From NCBI RefSeq assembly GCF_031454155.1, contig NZ_JAVDQG010000001.1, positions 434,001 to 498,000 on the forward strand: a DNA stretch of 64,000 bases. The letters run 5' to 3'. A program made the translations under genes and the position numbers. Position 1 is the stretch's first letter. Each line of letters opens with the position of its first letter. This DNA is from Desmospora profundinema. GTDB lineage: Bacteria > Bacillota > Bacilli > Thermoactinomycetales > DSM-45169. The notes beneath the pieces were generated by a model. The model saw only the letters and a list, made by a program, of their open reading frames with translations. It searched no databases and was not told the DNA's origin. Shown piece by piece: positions 36,135 through 44,774 of this stretch.

Positions 36135-36857
36135 TCAATCCCGTTCCGGTATCAGTGTCCCCATGGCGATGGGGCGGGGACTGACCAGTCCTTCCCCGTA
36201 CAGCACCCCGATCTCATGCCCCCACAACTGATCTCGCCCCCGGATCATAGGCAAATACGTGGGCCGATTGAGAGGAGTCTCCACGCGTCCGGGGCCGGGG
36301 ACAAACTGGCTTTCATAAGCCAGGATCGCCGCTTCCTTCTGTTCATACCCTTCGCTTACGTCCACGATTACATCCGCTTTTCCCGTGTGATTGATAAAGT
36401 AATGGAACAGTTGTTCCACCCGATGCGGCGCTTCCCCTGTATCCAGTTCCCTCTTGCGAATGGCGGCATCAAAGACCGCCTCTTTTACCATGCGGGCACA
36501 AGCCGTGTGATCCGGATGACGGTCCTCCCAGTGGGGAGCCAGCACCACACGCGGCTTTAGCATCCGGATCACCTGCACCACCGCATTCAGCTGTTCCGCT
36601 GTTCCCGTCAAGCCGCGATCCGGCAGGCCCAGCCGGAGACGGCGGGTCAATCCCAGAATCTCTCCGGCCCGGTCGGCTTCCGCTCGTCTCCGAACCACAT
36701 CCCCGTTAGAGGACAGCTCCCCGTCCGTCAAATCGCAGATAGCCGTCTTAAACCCCTGTCTTGCATGTTTCCACAGGATACCGGAGGTGCCGATCTCCAC
36801 ATCGTCCGGATGGGCTCCAAATGCGAGCAGATCCACTGTCGATGTCAATTTAGTCAC
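36135..36857 (-). CDS. bshB1: Bacillithiol synthesis deacetylase
   Basis: 240 residues of the LmbE/PIG-L family. The zinc site is in [19 protein letters not shown] and [16 protein letters not shown]. It deacetylates GlcNAc-malate to GlcN-malate. Its start overlaps the mgsA end by 8 nt, as often seen in Bacillus. The C-terminal [12 protein letters not shown] motif supports BshB1 rather than a generic LmbE protein. Confidence 0.95.
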   Translation of the reverse strand: MTKLTSTVDLLAFGAHPDDVEIGTSGILWKHARQGFKTAICDLTDGELSSNGDVVRRRAEADRAGEILGLTRRLRLGLPDRGLTGTAEQLNAVVQVIRMLKPRVVLAPHWEDRHPDHTACARMVKEAVFDAAIRKRELDTGEAPHRVEQLFHYFINHTGKADVIVDVSEGYEQKEAAILAYESQFVPGPGRVETPLNRPTYLPMIRGRDQLWGHEIGVLYGEGLVSPRPIAMGTLIPERD

Positions 36858-37257
36858 CTTCTCTGTTTACAATCTTCCGCCAATCCAACTCCCCTTGTCG
36901 GATGGAGCGAATCAGCACTTCCGCCGCAGCCAGGTTTGTGGCGACGGGAACATTGTGAACATCAGCCAGCCTCATCAAAGCCAGAATATCCGGCTCATGG
37001 GGTTGAGAAGTCAGTGGATCCCGCAGAAAAATGACACAGTCCATGCGATTCTCCGCCATCATGGCACCAATCTGTTGGTCTCCCCCAAGGGGGCCTGACA
37101 GAAAACGGTGAACCTTTAAGTCGGCAGCTTCCGCTATTCGCTTGCCAGTCGTCCCTGTGGCATACAATTCATGGTCCTTCAACAATTCCCGGTAGGCGAT
37201 TGCAAACCGGACCATATCCTCTTTTTTCTTGTCGTGGGCGATCAACGCAATCTGCAT
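36850..37257 (-). CDS. mgsA: Methylglyoxal synthase
   Basis: 135 residues from the ATG at 37257 behind [57 protein letters not shown] and [18 protein letters not shown] carry the phosphate-binding and catalytic residues. It converts dihydroxyacetone phosphate to methylglyoxal. It heads the mgsA-bshB1-bshA-cca-birA string. In Bacillus dapB lies just upstream; here a 10-kb block intervenes. Confidence 0.95.
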   Translation of the reverse strand: MQIALIAHDKKKEDMVRFAIAYRELLKDHELYATGTTGKRIAEAADLKVHRFLSGPLGGDQQIGAMMAENRMDCVIFLRDPLTSQPHEPDILALMRLADVHNVPVATNLAAAEVLIRSIRQGELDWRKIVNREGD

Positions 37258-37673
37258 CTCTTCTCCCCCCATTTTTTATTCAACCGTGAAAAAAACCCAC
37301 CCGGTGATACCCCTCCACCGCGCGGGAGACAGTTCTGCCTGGGATGTCCAATTTCCCCTTCATTATATGCCATCCGCAAATTTGAAATCAAGAAAGCCGG
37401 CTCCGGTGTTTTGATGACATTCGACCGCTGTGATAGCTTGGTGGCGATAAGAAAACAGAGGAGGTTATTTTGCTTTGGATTGGAACCAATGAGAGCAAAT
37501 CCGGATGCGTTTTTTGGATGCGGTGGACCGGATGGATCAAACCAAACTGGCTCGTGAAGCGAGGATTCAGTGGAACCCTTAAAAACGACATGACGGATTT
37601 CAACACGAAAAACCATGGAATCCTGCTCCTGCTTGACACGAGCGGGGACCCCATGGCTTTCATACTTGTCTAT
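37258..37673. other. Intergenic region at the edge of the accessory block
   Basis: No convincing gene. A plus-strand frame from a TTG at 37470 (91 codons, ending inside the opposing permease gene at 37745) has a good AGAGGAGG site, but its composition and unrecognised sequence make it doubtful. Neighbouring frames show short helical stretches (for example DAVDRMDQTKLAREARIQW), so this may be a decayed gene. Confidence 0.35.
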
Positions 37674-39596
37674 CTACCGCACCATGGACTGTCGGAGGTT
37701 GCGCAAATAGCTCTGTCTTACCATGATAAAATACGCCAACTGTAATACAAGGAATGCACCGATGGTCAACATCGACGGAATTAGAATCGATTTCAACACA
37801 AGGATACTTTGCAATGCGACTAAAGCGACAGAAGTATGAACGACAGCCACCAAAAAGGGAACAAAGAACAATAATGCGATCGGTACTGTCGCACTCCGTT
37901 TCATTTCCTTCTCGGTTAAACCGATTTTGGATACCGCGTGATAATGCCGTTGATCCCGTTCCTGATCGGTATACAGCCGAAAGTAGATGAAGCTGCCTGC
38001 ACAAATGAAAAAGATGATCGCAATGAACAAGCCGACAAACAAGGTGGCACTCAGCTGTTGTTTGGTTTCCACATAGTACGCGTCGCGGGCTGTAAATGTA
38101 TACATAAACTCGGGCTTCTCCAGTTTTTCTTTCAACGCTTCCCCCATTTCACTTGCTTGCGGATGGGGGAAGGAACGTTCCCATCCCGGCACGTGGTAGC
38201 CGATATAGGTATACGTATACTCCGCTTCCTTTTCTATTTGGTCATAAATCGCGTCAGGAACGACAACAATCAACCCTTGGTCGGACATCATGGGTTCATC
38301 TGTTTGACCCGCCACTTTCAGGGATCGATCGCCCAAACGGATGGATTCACCAATCTCTTCTTTCTGTTTCAAGCCCTCCGGCACCGTGTCCACCAGGAAC
38401 GCTTCCTCGGATTTCAATGTCTGCGTCGGTTGCTCCAGAGTCGCTGCCAAACGGTTGTAATCCGTTAGTTTTACAAAATCAAGATAGAGAATTTCATCCG
38501 AAGATAGTGGATATAAGATGTGATTCGCCTTCACCTTTTGAAAATCGACACCGGCGTCACGCAGCTCGTTTTCAATGATTTTCTGACCATCCCTGTCCGT
38601 ATTCAGCTCCTCCTCCCCTACTCGATAACTGATCGCAAACGGAGAAGCGTTTCTCGCATAATCCAACATTTGATCCAGGTAGTTGACCAGTGTCCCCGTG
38701 GCCGTAAACGCCACTGTAGACACCATGGTGACCAGGAAAAACATACGGGCATTGTCCTTCATGCGATAAGCCAGGTCGGACAGCCACAGAATGCGGGTCC
38801 CTTGCCAAAAGATCCCTCGATTTCGTTTCAGTAAATGAATTAGAAACACGCTAAACTGGGTGTAGAGAAAGTAGGTACCGATGCAAACCAATCCGATAAT
38901 CGGGAAAAACAAGTTCTGCATCGCAGCCATACGATCGCTTGCACTGACATAGAACGTGAATCCATATCCGCTGAGCAGGCATATCGCTGCTAACAGAGAC
39001 AAGAGAAAGGAGAATTTCGGTTCTTTTTTCGGCTTCCGCGATCCCTGCAGCAAATCGATCACCTGGTGATGCCGGACGAATAACATACTTCCCATCGAGA
39101 TGACGAAAAACAAGGCGAAAAAGGCCAAAAGCGTCAACAACAGCGCCTTAGTGGGAAAATAAAACGGTAATTCTACCAAATCTAACACCCGTGCTCCCAC
39201 AATCAAAAATGCCTTGGAAAACAAAAGGCCCGCCAAGACTCCCGTCCCTATGGAAAGGGTCCCGATAACCAAGTTCTCCAGGAACACCAATTGATTCAGT
39301 TGTCTCCGTGTGGCTCCCAACAGGGTTAAGATCCCGAATTCTTTTTGCCTTACCTTGAGAAACGCGCTTACCGAATACAGCACAAATAGAAAGGAGAAGA
39401 CAAAGATGACGTACTCCCCCGCCGTCATCCCCTTGACCACCATGGCTTTCATCCCGCTCTCCGCCATGTCCGGATGGAAAATGAAGATGGCATAAATGAA
39501 AAAAATCATGACAGCGAAGGCACTGCTCAAAAAGTATGCGAAGTAGGAACGAAAGTTGTGCTGTACATTGTTAAACGCGAACTGACGAAAGGTCAT
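37674..39596 (-). CDS. BceB-type ABC transporter permease
   Basis: 640 residues, about ten membrane helices, with a large outside domain around residues 310-500, as in bacitracin-type detoxification and sensing permeases. It begins [22 protein letters not shown], overlaps the ATPase gene by 26 nt, and is a paralog of the permease at 1-1465. The kinase of this module is interrupted, so if it still works the transporter may be controlled by the intact kinase of the other module or act without sensing. Confidence 0.92.
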   Translation of the reverse strand: MTFRQFAFNNVQHNFRSYFAYFLSSAFAVMIFFIYAIFIFHPDMAESGMKAMVVKGMTAGEYVIFVFSFLFVLYSVSAFLKVRQKEFGILTLLGATRRQLNQLVFLENLVIGTLSIGTGVLAGLLFSKAFLIVGARVLDLVELPFYFPTKALLLTLLAFFALFFVISMGSMLFVRHHQVIDLLQGSRKPKKEPKFSFLLSLLAAICLLSGYGFTFYVSASDRMAAMQNLFFPIIGLVCIGTYFLYTQFSVFLIHLLKRNRGIFWQGTRILWLSDLAYRMKDNARMFFLVTMVSTVAFTATGTLVNYLDQMLDYARNASPFAISYRVGEEELNTDRDGQKIIENELRDAGVDFQKVKANHILYPLSSDEILYLDFVKLTDYNRLAATLEQPTQTLKSEEAFLVDTVPEGLKQKEEIGESIRLGDRSLKVAGQTDEPMMSDQGLIVVVPDAIYDQIEKEAEYTYTYIGYHVPGWERSFPHPQASEMGEALKEKLEKPEFMYTFTARDAYYVETKQQLSATLFVGLFIAIIFFICAGSFIYFRLYTDQERDQRHYHAVSKIGLTEKEMKRSATVPIALLFFVPFLVAVVHTSVALVALQSILVLKSILIPSMLTIGAFLVLQLAYFIMVRQSYLRNLRQSMVR

Positions 39597-40341
39597 GGGT
39601 ATCCCCTCCCATCAATGACAGCACATCGATAATTTGCTGGAAGAACAGTTGCCGGCTTTCGCCGCGATGGATCTCATTATACAATTCACCGTCTTTGATA
39701 AAGAGGACGCGATGACAATAGCTGGCTGCCACCGGATCATGACTCACCATCATCATGGTGGTGCCATCCTTTTCGTTGATGGTCTCCATCGTTTCCATCA
39801 CCTGACGGGATGATTTGGAGTCCAGGTTCCCGGTGGGTTCATCCGCCAGCAGCAAAGACGGTCTATGGATGATCGCCCGGGCGATCGCCGCCCGTTGGCT
39901 CTGTCCGCCGGACACCTCATAGGTGCGCTTTTCCAGGGTCTCTGTAATCCCCAGCTTCTCCGCCACTTCCTTTACCTTTTGCTCCATCTCTTCGATTCCT
40001 TTACGGTCCAAAACCAAGGGCAGAACGATGTTCTCCCCGATCGAGAGCGTGTCCAATAAATTAAAGTCTTGAAAGACGAAGCCCAACCGCCGCCGTCGAA
40101 ATTGGGCCAGCTGATTTTTCTTCAGTTGATGCGGATTTTTCCCATGCAAGAACACTTCTCCCGATGTAGGAGTATCGATGGTGGCGATTAAATTGAGCAG
40201 GGTCGTTTTCCCACTTCCAGAAGGCCCCATCACCCCTACGAATTCTCCCTGCCGAATGCTAAAATCGATATCCGATAAGGCCCGATGCTGAACATTTCCA
40301 CTGTACACTTTACTCAGATTGTTTACCTTCAATACTTCCAT
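39571..40341 (-). CDS. BceA-type ABC transporter ATPase
   Basis: 256 residues: Walker [13 protein letters not shown], signature [15 protein letters not shown], Walker [14 protein letters not shown]. It has the same length as, and long identical stretches with, the ATPase at 1440-2210, including the ends [15 protein letters not shown] and [15 protein letters not shown]. It drives the adjoining permease. The gene follows the interrupted kinase by about 100 nt. Confidence 0.93.
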   Translation of the reverse strand: MEVLKVNNLSKVYSGNVQHRALSDIDFSIRQGEFVGVMGPSGSGKTTLLNLIATIDTPTSGEVFLHGKNPHQLKKNQLAQFRRRRLGFVFQDFNLLDTLSIGENIVLPLVLDRKGIEEMEQKVKEVAEKLGITETLEKRTYEVSGGQSQRAAIARAIIHRPSLLLADEPTGNLDSKSSRQVMETMETINEKDGTTMMMVSHDPVAASYCHRVLFIKDGELYNEIHRGESRQLFFQQIIDVLSLMGGDTHDLSSVRV

Positions 40342-40448
40342 CGACGCTTCACCATCCTCTCAGCCGTGATGAATTCGTACACGATTGAGTGTACTCGATC
40401 CCCGAGTGACGGGATATCGATCTGGCTTTCATCTGAATAACAAGATTG

Positions 40449-41438
40449 TCACCTGGAGGAGGGGGTAAAAAAAACAAGGCGAACCGTCGTGCCTTTTCCC
40501 TTTTCTGAATCCAATTCGACTCCGTGCCCCAATCGTTCACACACTTCTCGGACGAGGTAGAGACCCATGCCGGTGGATTCGCTGAACCGTCTTCCGTTTT
40601 CTCCTGTGTAGTACGGATCGAATACCCGATCTCGATCTTGTTTCGGAATTCCAACCCCATGATCCCGGATTTCCAACACCTGATTTTTTCCGCGGTGATA
40701 GGAAGAAAACGTGACCGTTTCTCCCGTTCCCGATGAATACTTCACCGCATTGGTTACCAATTGATTCACCATAAACGTCAACCATTTGGCGTCTGACTCG
40801 ACAGTTGCCGTTTCCTTCACCCGCAATTCCGGATACACCCGGTTTTAAATGAAAAACCGCTTGTTTTCATGGATCACCCCTTGCACCAACAGACGAAGGG
40901 GGATCGATTCCACATGAAAGTCCCGGTCAAACACATCCAATCGTGCCGTATACAACACCAGATCCAGCCCTCTCTTTATTCGGTCCACTTCCTCACGGAC
41001 GCTTTTTACATCCAGGCGGTTTCTATCTTGCAGTGTTAATTGGATCACGGACAGCGGTGTTTTCATCTGGTGGACCCATTGTGTGATAAAGGTGACGTGA
41101 TCCCGCTGCTTCTGTTCATAATGATGAATCCGCTCCTGATAATGTTGATACTGGGAGCGCAAGAGCTCATTCATTGCAGCTTCCAGCGGAACTCCCCCCC
41201 CTTTTTGAAGCGATTCATCCAAGGATTTCAACGGATCGGACAGGCGGGCGTATACACAGCGATACCGCCAATATCGGAACCACATAAAGACCAGAAGCAA
41301 ACAGGTGCTAAGAAAAAACGTATAACCAATCGTATCCACCCGATCGAAACCATCTGCCCAGTGCAGGATCGAAACCAACGTAAGCTGGACGATAAAGAAA
41401 AAAACAATGGAGAAATGATCCCGCCAAAACAGCTTCAT
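40449..41438 (-). pseudogene. BceS-type histidine kinase interrupted by an in-frame stop
   Basis: The frame starts MKLFWRDHFS at 41438, overlapping the regulator stop (ATGA). It has two membrane helices and H123 in WVHQMKTPLSV. A TAA at 40845-40847 stops it after residue 197 (NKRFFI). The same frame continues with NRVYPELRVKETATVESDAKW, N box LVTNAVKYS, G1 DHGVGIPKQD and G2 STGMGLYLV to 40449. The intact paralog reads NKGLFIRNRVYPEV at this point. A single A-to-T change in an AAA codon would explain it. The stop splits the phosphoacceptor and ATPase domains; a GTG at 40838 could restart, but no ribosome site is seen. Confidence 0.85.
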
Positions 41439-42136
41439 CCCTCGTCCCTCCATGTGGGTCGAAGTCGATAGCCCACACCCCTGACAGCTTCGATCGCATC
41501 CTCGATCCCCAAGTCCTTCAACCTCTTTCGCAACCGTGCAACGTTGACGTTCAGTGTATTGTCGGCCACAAACTGCTTGTCATCCCATAATTGTTCCAAT
41601 AAATCTTCTCGAGTCACCACACTCATGGGGTTTATCATCAGTGCTTCCATCAGAACCGCTTCCTTCTTACTCAACTCCACTTTCTTTCCCTCAAAGGTCA
41701 GTTCCAACCGTTCCGGATACAAAGCCAAGCCGGCATGGCTGACCGAACGAACATCCGTTTTCGGTGAATACGAACCATAGGCTCGCCGCAGTTGACTGCG
41801 GATTTTCGCAATGACAATCTCATAATCAAACGGCTTGGTTATGTAATCATCGGCCCCATTTTCCAACGCCATCACCTGATCCATTTTACTGTCGCGGGCG
41901 GAGAGAAACAAAATGGGGGAAGTAGACAGGGTTCGGATCTGCCGGCACCAGTAAAAACCGTCAAACCGCGGCAAATTGACATCCAACAATACCAAGTCCG
42001 GTTGATGGTATTCAAATGACTCCAATATAGCAGAGAAGTCCTCCGCCAAGCGGGCATCATATCCGTACTTCTCCAAATGCGCTTGTAACAATCCCGCCAT
42101 TTTCGGATCGTCTTCCACAATCAAAATTTTGTACAC
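41435..42136 (-). CDS. BceR-type OmpR-family response regulator
   Basis: 233 residues from a GTG at 42136 with GAGGGGGG upstream; the longer frame to 42385 runs through the promoter. The receiver has VEDDP, the phosphoacceptor Asp in LVLLDVNLPRFDGFYWCRQIRT and Lys in DDYITKPFDYE; a winged helix ends RGVGYRLRPTW. Same length as and very close to the regulator at 3304-4005, so each could accept phosphate from either kinase. Confidence 0.94.
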   Translation of the reverse strand: MYKILIVEDDPKMAGLLQAHLEKYGYDARLAEDFSAILESFEYHQPDLVLLDVNLPRFDGFYWCRQIRTLSTSPILFLSARDSKMDQVMALENGADDYITKPFDYEIVIAKIRSQLRRAYGSYSPKTDVRSVSHAGLALYPERLELTFEGKKVELSKKEAVLMEALMINPMSVVTREDLLEQLWDDKQFVADNTLNVNVARLRKRLKDLGIEDAIEAVRGVGYRLRPTWRDEG

Positions 42137-42182
42137 CGAATGCCCCCCTCTGTTTGGCCTCCGTATCCCATCATCGGTTTTC

Positions 42183-42211
42183 ACTATACCTGTCTCTTTA
42201 CAGCCAAACAA
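42183..42211 (-). promoter_or_regulatory. Promoter of the second Bce-like module
   Basis: On the minus strand TTGTTT and TATAGT are spaced 17 bp apart, about 47 bp before the GTG start. Confidence 0.6.
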
Positions 42212-42269
42212 TGACAGCAGAAGAAGAAATGGCCGGCTTTTGAAGCCGGATTGCCAAAAGGAGATCTTT

Positions 42270-42290
42270 GTTTGTATTGCAAACTTGTTT
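42270..42290 (+). promoter_or_regulatory. GTTTG-N5-CAAAC-NN-GTTT motif, copy 2
   Basis: GTTTGTATTGCAAAC followed by TT and GTTT, about 60 bp upstream of the -35 box of the second Bce-like module. It could be an operator. Confidence 0.4.
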
Positions 42291-42366
42291 TTATTACTAT
42301 ACTCTACTTCACTTCCGTTGCGATCAGTAGAAAACAGCAACCTTGAATTGCAACATTTTCGTTTTC

Positions 42367-42406
42367 TAACGAACAACCCCCCCACAAAACGGGAGGTTGT
42401 TCGTTA
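42367..42406. terminator. Hairpin between glxK and the response regulator
   Basis: A 12-bp perfect stem (TAACGAACAACC / GGTTGTTCGTTA) with a 16-nt loop. Neither side has a good T run, so its role as terminator of glxK is uncertain. The rest of 42291-42522 holds nothing I recognise. Confidence 0.4.
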
Positions 42407-42522
42407 TCGTTATGGGATCAATCATACCAGGGTCACCCAAAGGTTCCGAATCCGATTAACAAAATGGGCCATACAATCGGGGCAAAGGATTGAAAAGTGG
42501 TGGGGAGACGTCCATTTAACCG

Positions 42523-43710
42523 TTATCTGTCCATCTCCACAGCCCGAATGAGTCTCCCAATCTCTCTCGCCGTTTCGTATAGCAACGTTTCGGCGTTTTT
42601 CATGGCTTGTTCCAGCAACATCGGCCGCCGAAGAATCGAATGCATGCTGACGAAATGCCGATACAGGGGTTCTACGTCTGGTCCGATACTACCGGAGATC
42701 AGGAGCGGCTTGGCCCCGTGTCTGTTTGCCACCTCAGCTACATAGACAGGAAGCTTGCCGTAAAGGGTTTGATGGTCGGTCCTCCCTTCTCCGGTAATCA
42801 CCCAGTCAGCCTGGCTGATTTTTTCTGCAAACCCCGATGCATTAGCGATGATCTGAGCGCCGGGAGCGATTTTGGCGCCTAAAAATAACAGAGCAAAGCC
42901 CAACCCGCCCGCAGCTCCCGCGCCGGGACGGTCCTGCAGGGACTCTCCTCGATCACCTTCCAGCAGTCGGGCAAAATGAGCAAGCCCCTGGTCCAGCTGC
43001 CGAATCTGATCCTCCGTCGCCCCTTTCTGCGGTCCAAATACCCTGGAGCTTCCTTGCTCACCGCAGAGAGGATTGGTGACGTCTGTAGCCACGAGAATTT
43101 CGCATTCTTTCAAGCGGGAATCGAGAAGGTCCAAGCGAACATCCTCGATTATTCCGAGGGAGCCTCCCGCAGGTTTGACCGATTGGCCGGTTCGGTCACG
43201 AAATTCGGCACCGAGAGCCTGTAACATCCCCAGGCCTCCGTCGTTGGTGGCACTTCCTCCCAAGCCGATGATAAACCGGCGGTAGCCACGGTCGAGGGCG
43301 TGCATCCACACTTGGCCCACACCGATAGTCGATGTATGGAGCGGATTTCTCTTCTGTTCATCCACCATGGTCAAACCCGCGATGTTGGCCACTTCCATGA
43401 CAACCGTATCCCCGTCACCCAAGATCCCGTAGCGGGACTCGACCGGTTGTAACAACGGACCCGTTACCCATACCGTTTCAAACTTTCCACCCCTTGCACA
43501 TACAAGCGCCTCCACCGTGCCCTCACCTCCGTCGGCCATCGGAACAACGGTGATCTGGGCTCCTTCCAACTCTCTGGAAAACGCCTTCCAGATCGTCTCG
43601 CCCACCTCCTTTGCCGTTAAGCTGCCTTTGTACGAATCCGGTGCGATCACGATATTCAACTCTTTTGTTTGGTTGGATTTCACATTTGTCGTTTGATGGG
43701 TGATCCGCAT
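42523..43710 (-). CDS. Glycerate kinase, GlxK family
   Basis: 395 residues from the ATG at 43710. NIVIAPDSYKGSLTAKEVGETI, PMADGGEGTVEAL and GLGGSATNDGGLGMLQALGAEF are the glycerate kinase type-1 signatures. It phosphorylates glycerate for entry into glycolysis. The ribosome site GGGGAGGGG is upstream. It is the only recognisable metabolic enzyme in the accessory block and has no glyoxylate pathway genes beside it. Confidence 0.9.
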   Translation of the reverse strand: MRITHQTTNVKSNQTKELNIVIAPDSYKGSLTAKEVGETIWKAFSRELEGAQITVVPMADGGEGTVEALVCARGGKFETVWVTGPLLQPVESRYGILGDGDTVVMEVANIAGLTMVDEQKRNPLHTSTIGVGQVWMHALDRGYRRFIIGLGGSATNDGGLGMLQALGAEFRDRTGQSVKPAGGSLGIIEDVRLDLLDSRLKECEILVATDVTNPLCGEQGSSRVFGPQKGATEDQIRQLDQGLAHFARLLEGDRGESLQDRPGAGAAGGLGFALLFLGAKIAPGAQIIANASGFAEKISQADWVITGEGRTDHQTLYGKLPVYVAEVANRHGAKPLLISGSIGPDVEPLYRHFVSMHSILRRPMLLEQAMKNAETLLYETAREIGRLIRAVEMDR

Positions 43711-43801
43711 GGGAACTGCCCCTCCCCATTTCATTCATGGTGATCGCATGCTTTCTTATGTTGTCATGATTATATCGTAATCGATTCTTTCGAATATAAC
43801 A

Positions 43802-43842
43802 TCCCTTACTTCCGATACCACACCATTATCGGAAGTAAGGGA
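43802..43842. promoter_or_regulatory. 16-bp perfect inverted repeat in the glxK-tetR divergent region
   Basis: TCCCTTACTTCCGATA and TATCGGAAGTAAGGGA around a 9-nt loop, between two divergent genes. There is no T run on either strand, so a terminator is unlikely; it may be an operator or an mRNA hairpin. Confidence 0.45.
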
Positions 43843-43947
43843 GCCATAGTTTGATTGCATGAAAATGGTGCAGACTCCCACATCTTTGAATGTTCATCAT
43901 TGAAATCACTCATATCATTCATTATCCTGGTATGGGGGTGAGCCAAA

Positions 43948-44535
43948 GTGGACGGGTATCAACGACGCACGGAAAAAAAGAAAAACACCATCAGGGAAGC
44001 GGCCCTGCGCTTATTTTCCGCCCATGGGTTTGACAAAGTCTCTTTGGCGGAGATCGCCCGGGAGGCTCATGTTTCTCCCGTCTCCATCTATAATTATTTT
44101 GGAACAAAGGATGGACTGATCCGCCACGTCGTCCTCACATTTTTAGAAGAAGCTTGGCAAGACCGGGTGAGGCTGATCCAAAGTGATATGCCTTTTGAGC
44201 AAAAGGTTGAAAAGATGATCTTTGATACAGCGGATACGGCTGCGATCAATCCGGAATTTTTGCACGTCCTGATGTCAAACGACCCGGAAATTAAAGATAT
44301 GGTTGAAACGATCTATCAGAAATATCTTCCGGACCTACTTCGGTTTATCGATGCAGGAAAAAAAGAGGGATATATCGATCCCAACATATCAACGGAAACG
44401 ATCGTGATGTATTTCAATCTGTTGAAAGAAGTCAAGACGACGGATTTATTCCGGGAAGTGACGGCCAACCCCCGAATGCTGGAAGAATTAACGAGACTGT
44501 TTTTTTACGGGTTGCTGAACAAAGACAAAAAGTGA
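43948..44535 (+). CDS. TetR-family transcriptional regulator
   Basis: 195 residues from a GTG behind GGGGGTGAG. The N-terminal helix-turn-helix is KNTIREAALRLFSAHGFDKVSLAEIAREAHVSPVSIYNYFGTKDGLI; the rest is a helical ligand domain. Its target is unknown; divergent glxK, the downstream serpin and the module controlled by the GTTTG motifs are candidates. No efflux gene adjoins it. Confidence 0.9.
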   Translation: MDGYQRRTEKKKNTIREAALRLFSAHGFDKVSLAEIAREAHVSPVSIYNYFGTKDGLIRHVVLTFLEEAWQDRVRLIQSDMPFEQKVEKMIFDTADTAAINPEFLHVLMSNDPEIKDMVETIYQKYLPDLLRFIDAGKKEGYIDPNISTETIVMYFNLLKEVKTTDLFREVTANPRMLEELTRLFFYGLLNKDKK

Positions 44536-44557
44536 TGGTTAACGAGAAACCATCTCC

Positions 44558-44702
44558 CTAGTGCCCGTCTGGTAATTCAATCTTCCGAGAGCAGAAAAGA
44601 GGGTCGGTATGGCTGGCGGAGAGCCTTTGCGCTTTTTGCAACGAAACGAAGACAGCCATACCGACCTGGGATCACGCTACGGAATGTTCAGACACGCCCT
44701 AG
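44558..44702 (+). repeat. MITE-like repeat, copy 1
   Basis: Flanked by CTAG on both sides. The ends are imperfect inverted repeats (TGCCCGTCTGGTAATTC against GGCGTGTCTGAACATTC, 11 of 17). Inside is a perfect 14-bp stem (GGTCGGTATGGCTG at 44602-44615 with its complement at 44653-44666). No coding capacity. Copy 3 at 59607 is nearly identical in the core. Confidence 0.8.
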
Positions 44703-44774
44703 AATCCATTGAAACTATTGGGGAAGAAGCATCGTCTAATGGATAGGTTGAATGGAGACAGGAGGATCGATCCC

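Noticed and set aside
37470-37745. 91-codon plus-strand frame with a TTG start and AGAGGAGG site
   Set aside because: It runs into the opposing permease gene and the product is unrecognised, with odd composition; kept only as a note in the region entry.
42137-42385. 83-residue N-terminal extension of the second response regulator
   Set aside because: It contains the promoter and has no family similarity; the GTG at 42136 gives the same length as the paralog.
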